DNA of 64,000 bases. Source: Phoenicimicrobium sp964438695 (GTDB lineage: Bacteria > Atribacterota > Phoenicimicrobiia > Phoenicimicrobiales > Phoenicimicrobiaceae). Made by a program: the position numbers and the translations under genes. The notes under the pieces were generated by a model. The model was not told the origin of the DNA, did not search any database, and saw only the letters and a list, made by a program, of their open reading frames with translations. The DNA lies in assembly GCA_964438695.1 (NCBI GenBank), contig CAYTKP010000002.1, positions 6,442 through 70,441 of the forward strand, given 5' to 3'. This document shows, piece after piece, positions 16,713-26,238 of this stretch; within the stretch, counting starts at the first letter, position 1; each line of letters begins with the position of its first letter.

Positions 16713-17092
16713 ATGGAAGTTATAGATAGAGTAAAAAAGATTATCGTCGATCAATTAGGAGTTGATGCAAGTAAAATTTCAGAAGATTCTTCTTTCGTTG
16801 ATGNNNNNNNNNNNNNNNNNNNNNNNNNNNNNNNNNNNNNNNNNNNNNNNNNNNNNNNNNNNNNNNNNNNNNNNNNNNNNNNNNNNNNNNNNNNNNNNNN
16901 NNNGATCAATTAGGAGTTGATGCAAGTAAAATTTCAGAAGATTCTTCTTTCGTTGATGATCTGGGAGCAGATTCCTTAGATATTGTTGAATTAATAATGG
17001 CTTTCGAAGAAGAATTTGATGTTGAAATTCCAGATGAGGATGCAGAAAAAATAAAGACTGTTGGAGATGCAATTAAATATCTAAATAAGTAA
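16713..17092 (+). CDS. acpP: acyl carrier protein (interrupted by an assembly gap)
   Basis: Carries growing acyl chains on a phosphopantetheine arm. The gene is broken by 100 N. The 55 bases before the gap (16749-16803) are repeated exactly after it (16904-16958). Collapsing one copy and the N run yields an intact 75-residue protein, starting MEVIDRVKKIIVDQLGVDAS, with the attachment serine at position 36 in GADSLDIVEL. The ATG at 16713 follows GAGGAGGTG. The gap is therefore an unmerged contig overlap, not missing coding sequence. Confidence 0.93.
16804..16903. other. scaffold gap (100 N) inside acpP
   Basis: Exactly 100 N flanked by identical 55-base sequences. This is the pattern left when two contigs that share a k-mer-sized overlap are joined by a scaffolder with a default gap. 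The true gap length is probably zero or negative. Confidence 0.92.
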
Positions 17093-17147
17093 AAATTTTA
17101 ATTACGTTTATCTATATTTATATTTCAATAAAATAAATACTAATAAT

Positions 17148-17175
17148 AAGGGTCGGAATTATCCGACCTTTATTA
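17148..17175 (+). terminator. terminator-like hairpin after acpP
   Basis: GGTCGGA (17151-17157) and TCCGACC (17162-17168) form a 7-bp stem with an ATTA loop, extended by A-T and G-T pairs, then TTTATTAT. The T-tract is short, so termination may be partial and allow some read-through into fabF. Confidence 0.65.
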
Positions 17176-17189
17176 TAAAATAAAATATA

Positions 17190-17384
17190 TTTTAAAGCAT
17201 TGGGATTTCAAAAAATTAGATGCTATAAGATAAATTTTTATTACCTGTTTTCATGAATAAAAGTTTGAATAAGGAATGAATTCTAACAAGTTTGTTAGAA
17301 TTAGGAATGCTATTAAGCAAAACAAAAAATTTAACAAAAAGCATAGAGGAGTTTCAAGGAGATTGACTCTCCTGACAATCTTGA
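17190..17384 (+). repeat. leader element copy before fabF (full length)
   Basis: Full copy: 5' hairpin region with GCATTGGGATTTC and ATTAGATGC arms, a decayed middle hairpin, 5' arm CAAGTTTGTTAG (17287-17298), spacer with GGAATGCTATT and AAAAAGCATAGAGG, terminal hairpin AGGAGA-TTGAC-TCTCCT and 3' arm CTGACAATCTTG (17372-17383). It lies after the acpP terminator and ends 25 bases before the fabF ATG. Confidence 0.85.
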
Positions 17385-17408
17385 AAATAATTTGAGAAAG
17401 GTGCATAA

Positions 17409-18662
17409 ATGATGAATAATAGAGTAGTAATCACTGGTTTAGGAATGGTTACTCCAATAGGTATCGGTAAAAAAAATTTTTGGGAATCATTAATTAACGG
17501 AAATTGTGGAATTGATAAAATTAGTTATTTCGATACGACAGAATATCCTACTAAAATAGCAGCAGAAGTTAAAAATTTTGATTTTACCAATTACCTTTTG
17601 CCTAAAGAGGCGAATAGAATGGATAAGAGTACTCAATTTGCAATAATTGCTACTATGTTAGCTCTGGAAGATTCTAAACTAATTATTTCTGAAGGAGATT
17701 CTTATTCAGTAGGTGTTATTATCGGGTCAGGTATAGGTGGAATAAGTACTTTTGAAAAACAACATAAAATATTACTGGAAAAGGGACCAAGAAGGATAAG
17801 TCCATTTTTCGTACCGATGATGATTTCCAATATCTCTGCAGGCGAAATCGCTATAAAAATTGGTGCAAAGGGTCCTAATGGAATAATTACTACTGCTTGT
17901 GCATCATCCACTCATGCTATTGGTTTAGCTTTCAAACTTTTGCGACAAGGAGATGCCCAGGTAATTATTAGCGGTGGCACAGAAGCTGCTATCAGTCCAA
18001 TGGCATTAGCTGGATTTTGCAGTATGAGAGCCCTGTCGACTCAAAACAAAAATCCAAGAAGTGCTTCCCGACCATTTGATAAAGAACGAGATGGATTTGT
18101 TATGGGAGAAGGTGCAGGAATTTTAATTTTAGAAACTTTAGAACATGCAAAAAAAAGAAAGGCGAATATATATGCCGAAATATTAGGTTTTGGGATGACT
18201 GCTGATGCCTACCATGTTACTGCTCCTGCCCCTGATGGTGAAGGAGCCTTCCGGGCTATGAAGATTGCTTTAGAGGATGCTAAAATCGAACCTGCACAAG
18301 TTGATTATATTAATGCCCATGGTACTTCCACACCGCTAAATGATAAATTTGAAACTTTATCAATCAAAAAAACATTCGGTGAGCATGCTTATAATTTAAA
18401 AGTTAGCTCTAATAAGTCAATGACTGGTCATTTGTTAGGCGCAAGTGGAGGGGTAGAGGCTATTGCTACTGCCCTTACTATAAAAGAAGACATCATACCT
18501 CCTACCATAAATTATAATTATCCTGACCCTGATTGTGATCTTGATTATGTGCCTAATAAAGCCGAAAGGAAATTGGTAAAATACGCTCTATCAAATTCAT
18601 TTGGTTTTGGTGGGCATAATGGGGTTCTTGTTTTGGGTAAATACAATGAAAATATGTTATAA
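17409..18662 (+). CDS. fabF: 3-oxoacyl-ACP synthase II
   Basis: Elongating condensing enzyme of fatty acid synthesis. The active-site cysteine is C164 in TTACASSTHA; the two catalytic histidines are in NAHGTSTPLND and KSMTGHLLGASGG. VVITGLGMVTPIG at the start and the C-terminal SNSFGFGGHN are characteristic. 417 residues is normal. Two adjacent ATG codons follow GAGAAAGGTG. A terminator-like hairpin and a leader element separate it from acpP, so it may form its own expression unit. Confidence 0.96.
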   Translation: MMNNRVVITGLGMVTPIGIGKKNFWESLINGNCGIDKISYFDTTEYPTKIAAEVKNFDFTNYLLPKEANRMDKSTQFAIIATMLALEDSKLIISEGDSYSVGVIIGSGIGGISTFEKQHKILLEKGPRRISPFFVPMMISNISAGEIAIKIGAKGPNGIITTACASSTHAIGLAFKLLRQGDAQVIISGGTEAAISPMALAGFCSMRALSTQNKNPRSASRPFDKERDGFVMGEGAGILILETLEHAKKRKANIYAEILGFGMTADAYHVTAPAPDGEGAFRAMKIALEDAKIEPAQVDYINAHGTSTPLNDKFETLSIKKTFGEHAYNLKVSSNKSMTGHLLGASGGVEAIATALTIKEDIIPPTINYNYPDPDCDLDYVPNKAERKLVKYALSNSFGFGGHNGVLVLGKYNENML

Positions 18663-18957
18663 TAATTCGTTATTGGACGGATGATTAGTATTTCGTATCT
18701 CGTGAATCGTATCTCGCTAAGAAAATAAAGGTTAATATAGAATAGTTTTGAGTATTACGCTAGCATTAGATTAAGGAGCTAAAACTAAAAGAGAAAATTT
18801 AAACTTAGTGGATAAAACTAATAGAATAATGCATATTTATATTTTAAATTTTGAGCCATGAATTTGTAATTTGTGCTTTACATTGTAATTGTACATTAAG
18901 CGCTGTACAATATATGTTAATATTATAAATAATGAATACTTAAGGAAATATAATAAA
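18663..18957. other. intergenic region between fabF and rnc
   Basis: Nearly 300 bases of AT-rich DNA without a convincing ORF, terminator or leader element. The segment 18688-18716, beginning GTATTTCGTATCTCGTGAAT, is a second copy of a short repeat seen at 3323-3350. Weak -10-like hexamers occur but none with a good -35. Confidence 0.5.
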
Positions 18958-19665
18958 TTGAAAAAAGAAGAATATGCTTTAAAAAATATAGAAAGAAAAT
19001 TAAATTATAATTTTAAAAGAATAGATCTTCTAAGGGAAGCCCTAACTCATTCTTCTTATAATAATAGAAGTGATAAAAATGGAGTAGACAATTTCCAAAG
19101 ATTGGAATTTTTAGGAGATTCTGTACTGGAGTTAATTGTAAGTGAATATATATATTACCAATTAATTTCTTTTTCAGAAGGTGAATTGACCAAAATTAAA
19201 TCGATTATAGTAAGTAAAAGTACACTTGCAAAATGGGCAAATCAGATTTCTTTGGGAAAATTTATTATTTTAGGAAAAGGAGAAGATTTAACTGGGGGAA
19301 GAGGTAAATTGTCTGTTCTTTCAGATTGTTTTGAGGCTCTATTAGGAGCAATATACTTAGACGCTGGTCTCAAAAAGACCAGTAAAATTATCATACCATT
19401 TATAAAGGATGAAATAAAACTAATTACCCAACCTAATTACGTGGAAGATTATAAGACTTTATTACAGGAAATCTCTCAAAAAAAGATGAAATGTCTGCCT
19501 AAATATAATTTAATTAAAGAAAAAGGACCTGACCACAAAAAGATTTTTTGTATTGAAGTAAGATTAAATAAAGTCTCATATGGTACAGGCTTTGGTGATA
19601 GCAAAAAAGAGGCAGAACAAGATGCTGCCCACAATGCACTAAAAAAATTGAAAATAATAGAATGA
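18958..19665 (+). CDS. rnc: ribonuclease III
   Basis: Double-strand RNA endonuclease that processes rRNA precursors and structured mRNA leaders. The catalytic signature is LEFLGDSVLELIVSEY, preceded by the conserved THSSY. ALLGAIYLDAG and a C-terminal dsRNA-binding domain (about residues 160-235, ending DAAHNALKKLK) follow. I prefer the TTG at 18958, eight bases after AAGGAAA; the open frame reaches 18889 but the extra 23 residues have no counterpart in the family. rnc-smc-ftsY is a common arrangement. The hairpin-rich leader elements of this genome would be plausible substrates (inference). Confidence 0.93.
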   Translation: MKKEEYALKNIERKLNYNFKRIDLLREALTHSSYNNRSDKNGVDNFQRLEFLGDSVLELIVSEYIYYQLISFSEGELTKIKSIIVSKSTLAKWANQISLGKFIILGKGEDLTGGRGKLSVLSDCFEALLGAIYLDAGLKKTSKIIIPFIKDEIKLITQPNYVEDYKTLLQEISQKKMKCLPKYNLIKEKGPDHKKIFCIEVRLNKVSYGTGFGDSKKEAEQDAAHNALKKLKIIE

Positions 19666-19672
19666 GGTAAAG

Positions 19673-22600
19673 ATGTTTCTCAAAGAACTGGAAATTTATG
19701 GATTTAAGTCATTTGCGAAAAAAACTAAAATATCATTTAACCCTGGTATAACTGCCATAGTTGGCCCCAATGGATGCGGAAAAAGTAACATTATTGATGC
19801 AGTTAGATGGGTATTGGGGGAGCAAAACATCAGATCTATAAGAGGGACCCAATTGACAGATGTTATTTTTTCCGGAAATCATCTGGAAAGACCTTTAAAT
19901 ATGGCAGAAGTATCTATTACTTTAAATAATTCGGATAAAATTCTTTCTCTTGACTGGGAAGAGATAAGTATTAAAAGAAGAATATATCGTTCTGGAGAAA
20001 CCGAGAATTTCATAAATGGTATTCCTTGTAAATTGCGAGATATACAAAAATTATTTATGAATACAGGTCTAGGGAAGAATACTTACTCTATAATTGCTCA
20101 AGGTGAAGTAGATCTAATTTTAAGTGCGAAACCATCTGACCGTCGTTATTTATTTGAAGAGGCAGCTTCTATTACCAAATATAAATACGAAAAGCAGAAG
20201 GTTTTAAAGAATATTGTGGAAATAGATAATAATATAGATAGAATTTTTAGTATAATTTCTGAAATAAAAAAACAATTGGATATTTTTGAAGATGAAGCAA
20301 AAAATTTAAAAAAATACAAATCATATCAACAAAAAATTAGAGATTTGGAACTCTATTTAATTTATCAAAAATATAATTTGTATGAGACCAACTTGTCAAA
20401 AGTTAAAGAAAAATTGGAGATGCTAAAGAAAAACAGAGAGAAAATATCTACGAGCATTAAAAAACAAGAATCAAAGATAAATACTTTAAAAGAAGAACTA
20501 ATTGATTTAAATAAAGAAAAAGAAACGTATATCTGTGAAAATTATGAACTGGATAATAAAAAAAACACCATCCAGAATGAATTTAATTTAATTTGTCAAA
20601 AAAGGAATGATCTTGAGAGAAGATTAACCTCTTTAAGAGAAGATAGTGAAAATTTAAACCGAAAGATATCTCTTTTAAATGAAAATAAGAGAGAATTAGG
20701 TTTAAATATATCAAAAATTAATAAAAAATTAGATGAGTCAAATAAAAAATTAAATAATTTAAAAATAGAATTTAATAAAAGAAAAAAATTCATTAGTTTA
20801 ATTTTATCTGCCCAAGATAACTTTAAAAAAATATCAAAAAGCTTTTACGAGAAGGAATTATTTTTAAGAGAGAGGGAGATAAAATATAACACTACTATAA
20901 ATATTTTAAATTCAAATTTAGATAAAATTAGGAAAAATAAAAAGATTTTAGAAGAAAAAATAAAAGTTATGACTGAAAAAGAAAATGAATATCGAAAAGC
21001 TCTAAAACAAAATAAAGAAAAAATAAAAAAAAATAATATTAAAAAAATTCAGGAGAGAATAAAAGAAGTTGAAGACATATTAAATAAATTACAATTATCT
21101 TTAGAAAGGGATAAACAAAATATTAAAATAAAAGAAGAAAAAAGAGATATTTTACTTAAATCAATTAAAAACAATTTAGGTATGATAAAGGAACAAGAAG
21201 AACTATTTATTTCAAAATATTACCAAATACATCCAAATGGAATTTGTACCAAATTAATACGGTTAATTGACTATATTCCTTTAGAATATGAAAAAGTTAT
21301 AGAAATTTCCCTGATGGAAAGTTTAAAATCCTTTGTCGTTGATGATATTCAATCCACCTTTGATATTATTAATTCTTTATTTAAGGATAAAATAGATGAA
21401 ATGAAAATAATACCTCTTAAGCTGATAAGAAATACCAGGGTTATTCCCTCAGAAAAAAATCTGAAAATTAATGGTGAAGGCATTTGTGGTTTTGCAAATC
21501 AATTAGTTACCTGTAAAGAAGGATATGAAAAATTATTCAAGGCATTGTTAGGAAATATTGTAATTGTTGAAAATAAAGAAACTGCACTAAATTTGTATGG
21601 TAAATATTTGGGAATATATAGAATCGTTTCTTTAGATGGTTTAATTGTAGATTTAGATGGAACTATTAAATTAACCATAAGCTCAAAAGACAAAGAAGAA
21701 AGTATATTTTATATTGAAAGGGAAATTGATAAGTTAAATAAAGAAGTGGGGAAATTAAAAATACAAATTAGAGATAATGAGCTTTCCCTAAGTAAATACA
21801 ATAATCTTTATTGTTCATTAATAGAAGATAATGAGAAATTAAAAGATATTTTACAAAAAAGCGAGAGAGAGACTAAAGAAAATCTAAACAATCTAAATAG
21901 GACAATTATCTCACTAAATGAATTAAAAAATACTTTAAATAATCTTACTCGAGAAGAAGAAAATACTATTAAAGAAAGAGAATCTATTTCCCAAAAACAT
22001 TGCATATTTAACAAAGTAAATAATAACATTTATAAATATAGTACAAATATCAATAATAATATTAAAGTCATTGATAATATCATCAATAAAAAAAAATTCC
22101 TTATTAATAGTATTAAAAATAATATTAATTCAATTGACAACTATATTTTAGTTAATAAACAAAAAGAGATTAATCTTCAAGATAAAGATAAAAATGCATC
22201 ATTCTATATAAATGAATATTTTTCTGATTTAAATTCTAAAAAGAGTACTATAAAGGAATATGAAAAAGAAATTGATAAACTAAATAAAACTTGCAAAGAA
22301 TATAAAATTCAATTAAGAGAATTAAATAAAAGGAAAAGTTCATTTATAAAACAGGAAGAAAAATTAGAAAAGGTTGTTCAGAAAAAAACTAATTTGTTAG
22401 AAAATATGATAAAAAATAAAGATAAGCAGTTACTATTATTTGAGCAAAATAAGAATGAAGAACATAGGGAAGAAATATTAGAAGCACAATATCAAGAGAA
22501 ATATGAAAATATTCGTAATTTAATTGTAGAAAGTTATAAAATATCTCCTGAAGATTTGAAGTTGTATAAAAATAAATCTTCTTCTCAAAGAGAAGCTAAC

Positions 22601-23236
22601 CAAAAAATAGAAATTTTAAAAAATAATATTATAAAAATGGGACAGATAAATTTTGAAGCAGAAAACAGGTATAAAAATCAACTAATTCGGTATAATCTAT
22701 TGTGGAAAAGATATAATGAAATATCTCAAGCAAAAAAGATATTAGATAGAATAAATAAAGAAATTGATCAAATCGCTACAGAAAGATTTATTGAAACATT
22801 TAATCAAATAAAAGTGTATTTTAAAGAGATATTTAAGGAATTATTCAATGGCGGTAAAGCAGATTTACATCTCAATCTTAAAGAAGGCATCCTAAAATCG
22901 GGGATAGATATAATTGCTCGCCCTGCTGGGAAAGAAACAAAGAGTGTTGAATTATTATCTTCTGGTGAAAGAGCCATAACTGCCGTAGCTCTTTTGTTAG
23001 CTCTGTGGAAGGTAAATCCCAGTCCATTTTGTTTTTTTGATGAAATTGATACGGCTTTAGATGAAATCAACACCGAAAGGCTTTCTTCTTTCTTCAAGAG
23101 AGGAGAATTGGGTAAATCTCAATTAATAATTATTACTCATCAAAAAACTACAATGGAGGCAGCAGATACTCTATATGGAGTAACTATGGAGAATTCGGGT
23201 ATTTCAAAATTGGTTTCTGTTAAATTTAGCAAATAA
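19673..23236 (+). CDS. smc: chromosome segregation protein SMC
   Basis: ATPase that forms the core of the bacterial condensin with ScpA and ScpB. The N-terminal head has the Walker A GPNGCGKSNIIDAVRWVLGE. Long coiled coils (about residues 170-500 and 670-1010) flank a hinge at about 510-640. The C-terminal head holds the signature LLSSGERA and the Walker B CFFDEIDTALDEIN. 1187 residues is the usual length. The arms are unusually rich in Lys, Asn and Ile, as expected from AT-rich codons. An ATGAGGTAAAGATG junction joins it to rnc. Confidence 0.96.
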   Translation: MFLKELEIYGFKSFAKKTKISFNPGITAIVGPNGCGKSNIIDAVRWVLGEQNIRSIRGTQLTDVIFSGNHLERPLNMAEVSITLNNSDKILSLDWEEISIKRRIYRSGETENFINGIPCKLRDIQKLFMNTGLGKNTYSIIAQGEVDLILSAKPSDRRYLFEEAASITKYKYEKQKVLKNIVEIDNNIDRIFSIISEIKKQLDIFEDEAKNLKKYKSYQQKIRDLELYLIYQKYNLYETNLSKVKEKLEMLKKNREKISTSIKKQESKINTLKEELIDLNKEKETYICENYELDNKKNTIQNEFNLICQKRNDLERRLTSLREDSENLNRKISLLNENKRELGLNISKINKKLDESNKKLNNLKIEFNKRKKFISLILSAQDNFKKISKSFYEKELFLREREIKYNTTINILNSNLDKIRKNKKILEEKIKVMTEKENEYRKALKQNKEKIKKNNIKKIQERIKEVEDILNKLQLSLERDKQNIKIKEEKRDILLKSIKNNLGMIKEQEELFISKYYQIHPNGICTKLIRLIDYIPLEYEKVIEISLMESLKSFVVDDIQSTFDIINSLFKDKIDEMKIIPLKLIRNTRVIPSEKNLKINGEGICGFANQLVTCKEGYEKLFKALLGNIVIVENKETALNLYGKYLGIYRIVSLDGLIVDLDGTIKLTISSKDKEESIFYIEREIDKLNKEVGKLKIQIRDNELSLSKYNNLYCSLIEDNEKLKDILQKSERETKENLNNLNRTIISLNELKNTLNNLTREEENTIKERESISQKHCIFNKVNNNIYKYSTNINNNIKVIDNIINKKKFLINSIKNNINSIDNYILVNKQKEINLQDKDKNASFYINEYFSDLNSKKSTIKEYEKEIDKLNKTCKEYKIQLRELNKRKSSFIKQEEKLEKVVQKKTNLLENMIKNKDKQLLLFEQNKNEEHREEILEAQYQEKYENIRNLIVESYKISPEDLKLYKNKSSSQREANQKIEILKNNIIKMGQINFEAENRYKNQLIRYNLLWKRYNEISQAKKILDRINKEIDQIATERFIETFNQIKVYFKEIFKELFNGGKADLHLNLKEGILKSGIDIIARPAGKETKSVELLSSGERAITAVALLLALWKVNPSPFCFFDEIDTALDEINTERLSSFFKRGELGKSQLIIITHQKTTMEAADTLYGVTMENSGISKLVSVKFSK

Positions 23237-23256
23237 AAAGGAATGGGAAAATAGCT

Positions 23257-24177
23257 TTGAAGATTATTAATATTGTTTCTCAATTTAAAAATAGTTTAAA
23301 TAAATCTAGAAAAGAATTAGCTAGCAAGCTTGAACTGTTATTCAGTAAATCAAACAATAAAAAAGATTTTATGGAAAAATTGGAAGAACTATTAATATTA
23401 TCTGATGTAGGAGTGTTAGCAACTAATGAAATATTGAATGAGTTTAATCAAATAAATTTTCAAGAATATAGAAAAAATAATTTTACTTATTTTAAAGAAA
23501 AGTTGAAAAATATTTTAATAGGAATTTTAAACAGTAACACTGCAAAAATTAATATTAACAAAGAGAAGTTGAATATTATCATGATAGTAGGAGTAAATGG
23601 TTCTGGTAAAACATCTATTGCCGGAAAAATTGCCTATTTATTAAAAAAAGAAAATAATAACATTTTGATGGTTCCGGCGGATACATTCAGAGCGGCAGGC
23701 ATTAACCAATTAAAAATTATGGCAGACCAAGTAGGGGTAGAAATGATAAATACAAAAGAAGGTGCTGATCCAGCTTCAGTAGTTTATGATGGTATTAACT
23801 CTGCCCAAGCAAAAAAGAAGAATGTGTTAATAATTGATACTGCAGGTCGTTTACATACAAAGATAAATCTCATGAATGAATTAGAAAAAATTAATAGAGT
23901 AATTAAGAATGAAGCAAAGGATTTTTCATTGGAAATATTGCAAGTAATAGATGCTACAATAGGACAGAATGCAATTTCACAGGCCTTTGCTTTTAACAAA
24001 TCACTAGGGATAACCGGTTTAGCCCTTACAAAAATGGATGGGACAGCTAAAGGTGGGATAGTAATTGCTATTAAAAAAGAACTAAACATTCCAATTAAAT
24101 TTATTAGTACGGGCGAAAACTTAGATAATTTATATTATTTTAGTGCAAACGAATTTGTGGAGGCTCTTCTTGTTTGA
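23257..24177 (+). CDS. ftsY: signal recognition particle receptor FtsY
   Basis: GTPase that receives SRP-ribosome complexes at the membrane. The N domain occupies about residues 1-90; the G domain has GVNGSGKTSIAGKIA (G1), DTFRAAGINQL, DTAGRLHTK (G3) and TKMDGTAKGG (G4). At 306 residues it lacks the long acidic A domain, as in many Gram-positive types. The start is a TTG at 23257, with AAGGAATGGG upstream. ffh follows after a short leader-element derivative. Confidence 0.96.
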   Translation: MKIINIVSQFKNSLNKSRKELASKLELLFSKSNNKKDFMEKLEELLILSDVGVLATNEILNEFNQINFQEYRKNNFTYFKEKLKNILIGILNSNTAKININKEKLNIIMIVGVNGSGKTSIAGKIAYLLKKENNNILMVPADTFRAAGINQLKIMADQVGVEMINTKEGADPASVVYDGINSAQAKKKNVLIIDTAGRLHTKINLMNELEKINRVIKNEAKDFSLEILQVIDATIGQNAISQAFAFNKSLGITGLALTKMDGTAKGGIVIAIKKELNIPIKFISTGENLDNLYYFSANEFVEALLV

Positions 24178-24227
24178 CACTAAACATTATTTTCTATATA
24201 CTTATGAGGGTATTTTTAAGAGATAGT

Positions 24228-24263
24228 GATTGACAGGAGGGATTTATTCTCCTGACAATTATG
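24228..24263 (+). repeat. short leader-element hairpin before ffh
   Basis: ATTGACAGGAG and CTCCTGACAAT lie 9 bases apart and pair through 10 of 11 positions. These are the closing and terminal stems of the leader element joined directly, with the interior deleted. It ends 47 bases before the ffh GTG and could also act as a weak terminator for ftsY. Confidence 0.7.
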
Positions 24264-24309
24264 ATAGTATAAGAAATAATATATGACTTAAAATAAGAGG
24301 ATCTTTTTT

Positions 24310-25632
24310 GTGTTTGCTAATTTAACTAATAAGTTTCAAACAATATTTAGAAAGATAAAAAATCGGGGTAAATTAAGTGAAGATGACATCAAAAATTGCC
24401 TTCATGAGATTCGAATTGCTCTTTTAGAGGCTGATGTAAATTATAAAGTGGTCAAAGAATTTATTAATGATCTATACATACAAATTCAGAAAGAAAAAGT
24501 TTCAGAAAGCTTAACCCCGGCTCAACAAATTATAAAGATCGTAAATAAAGAAATTACTAAAGTATTGGGTTCAAAACAAAATAATATCATAATAAATTCA
24601 AAAGCTACTACCATAATATTATTAGCAGGTTTACAAGGAACTGGCAAAACTACGACAGCAGTAAAATTAGGCCACTATCTTAGAGAGAAAGGACATAAGC
24701 CACTTTTAGTGGCAACTGATATACAAAGACCAGCAGCAATTGAACAGTTAAAAATATTAGGGGTAAAATCAAACTTACCTGTGTTTTCAATGGGGAAAAA
24801 CGAAAGTGCTATTAATATTATCAAAGGAGCAATAAAATATTCTAAAAAAAATGATATCGATGTATTAATAATAGACACAGCAGGAAGATTACATATCGAT
24901 GATAAATTAATGAATGAATTACAAGAAATTGAAAAAGATATTTCTCCTCAGGAAAAATTATTAATTGTAGACGCAATGGCGGGGCAGGATGCCTTAAATG
25001 CAGCAAAAATATTTTGTGATAGAATAAATATAAGTGGAGTTATTCTAACAAAATTAGACGGTGATTCTCGTGGTGGAGTTGCCTTATCATTAAGAAAAGC
25101 TTTAGGGGTTCCTATAAAATTTATAGGCATAGGTGAGAAGATTGATAATTTACAAGCTTTTCATCCTGAACGAATGGCGTCTCGGATATTAGGGATGGGT
25201 GATATATTAACCTTAATAGAAAAAACCGAATCTGCTTATAATAAAAAAGAATTAAAAAAATTAGATAAAAAAATAAGGAGTAATGATTTTGATTTAAGTG
25301 ATTTCTATTTTCAACTAAAAAAAATGAAAAATATTGGTTCAATGGAACAGATTGTAGATATGATTCCTGGTTTTAATAATATAAAAAATAGATTACAATT
25401 TAGTAATTTAGCGAATGAAGAGAATGAGCTAAAAAAATACGAAGCAATAATAAGTTCAATGACAATTGAAGAAAGAAAAAACCCCTATATAATAAATGGA
25501 AGTAGACGAAAAAGAATTGCGCGAGGGAGTGGAACACAAATTAATGAAATAAATAGACTCTTAAAACAGTTTTTTAAATTAAAAGAAATATTAAAAAAGG
25601 GTCCAACTCTAAAAAATATACCTTTTAATTAA
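24310..25632 (+). CDS. ffh: signal recognition particle protein Ffh
   Basis: SRP54 GTPase that binds signal sequences and SRP RNA for cotranslational membrane targeting. N domain at about residues 1-85; G domain with LQGTGKTTTAVKLG, DTAGRLHIDD and TKLDGDSRGG; the C-terminal M domain has Met-rich helices and the RNA-binding GSRRKRIARGSGT. 440 residues is normal. The start is a GTG at 24310 after AAGAGGATC. Its receptor FtsY is encoded just upstream. Confidence 0.96.
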   Translation: MFANLTNKFQTIFRKIKNRGKLSEDDIKNCLHEIRIALLEADVNYKVVKEFINDLYIQIQKEKVSESLTPAQQIIKIVNKEITKVLGSKQNNIIINSKATTIILLAGLQGTGKTTTAVKLGHYLREKGHKPLLVATDIQRPAAIEQLKILGVKSNLPVFSMGKNESAINIIKGAIKYSKKNDIDVLIIDTAGRLHIDDKLMNELQEIEKDISPQEKLLIVDAMAGQDALNAAKIFCDRINISGVILTKLDGDSRGGVALSLRKALGVPIKFIGIGEKIDNLQAFHPERMASRILGMGDILTLIEKTESAYNKKELKKLDKKIRSNDFDLSDFYFQLKKMKNIGSMEQIVDMIPGFNNIKNRLQFSNLANEENELKKYEAIISSMTIEERKNPYIINGSRRKRIARGSGTQINEINRLLKQFFKLKEILKKGPTLKNIPFN

Positions 25633-25740
25633 TTAGTTGTTAGTGAATTTTGTTCTCTTAAAAATAGCGAAGTTCTTATTATACTATAAAGAAATAAAAA
25701 ATATAAAATACAATAGTAAAAAAATGGAGTAAGAGTACAT

Positions 25741-25911
25741 ATTGTAGAGAACCGGAATTTCAAAAATCCAATACTCTGGAATAACTTTTTTGAACAAAGA
25801 ATAGATTCTAACGAGTTATTATAATCAGAAATGGCATCGAATAAAACGAAAAGAAACGACAAAGGACATAGAGTGATTTCGGGGAAGTTAACTCCTCTAA
25901 TAATTTTACCT
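25741..25911 (+). repeat. leader element copy before rpsP (full length)
   Basis: Copy with the 5' hairpin (AACCGGAATTTC with AAATCCAATACTCT), a degenerate 5' arm (CTAACGAGTTATTATAATCAG), the conserved AACGAAAAGAAACGACAAAGG spacer core and a terminal hairpin near GGGGAAG-TTAA-CTCCTC. It ends 54 bases before rpsP. The preceding part of the 332-base ffh-rpsP gap carries a TTAGTTGTTAGTGAA motif (25631-25651) also found in other gaps, and otherwise nothing clear. Confidence 0.8.
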
Positions 25912-25964
25912 TTATAAAAACATAAAAAATTTAAATGTAAATAATAGAATGGAGGAACAAATGA

Positions 25965-26216
25965 ATGTCAGTAAAAATTAAACTTAGAAGAGAAGGAGGA
26001 AAGAAGAAACCTTTCTATAAAGTTGTAGTAATTGATTCCAGAAAACCTGCAAAAAGTAGATATATTGAAAAATTAGGATATTATCAACCGCTTGCAGAAC
26101 CCTATGTTTTTGATATTGATAAGGAATCAAGCTTAAAATGGGTTGAAAAAGGTGCTAAACTTTCCAAAACAGTTAAAGACTTATTTAAAAAAGCTGGAAT
26201 ATTAAAAAATAAATAA
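25965..26216 (+). CDS. rpsP: 30S ribosomal protein S16
   Basis: Small-subunit ribosomal protein of 83 residues, with the family start MSVKIKLRREGGKKKPFYKV and the conserved DSRKPAKSRYIEKLGYY. An ATGGAGGAAC site precedes the ATG at 25965. An overlapping ATG four bases earlier is in another frame. It opens the conserved rpsP-khpA-rimM-trmD-rplS set. Confidence 0.97.
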   Translation: MSVKIKLRREGGKKKPFYKVVVIDSRKPAKSRYIEKLGYYQPLAEPYVFDIDKESSLKWVEKGAKLSKTVKDLFKKAGILKNK

Positions 26217-26238
26217 AATAAATTGTAAGGAGATGTTT

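Noticed and set aside
18889..18957. N-terminal extension of RNase III from the ATG at 18889
   Set aside because: The 23 residues have no family counterpart, and a ribosome site is positioned for the TTG at 18958.
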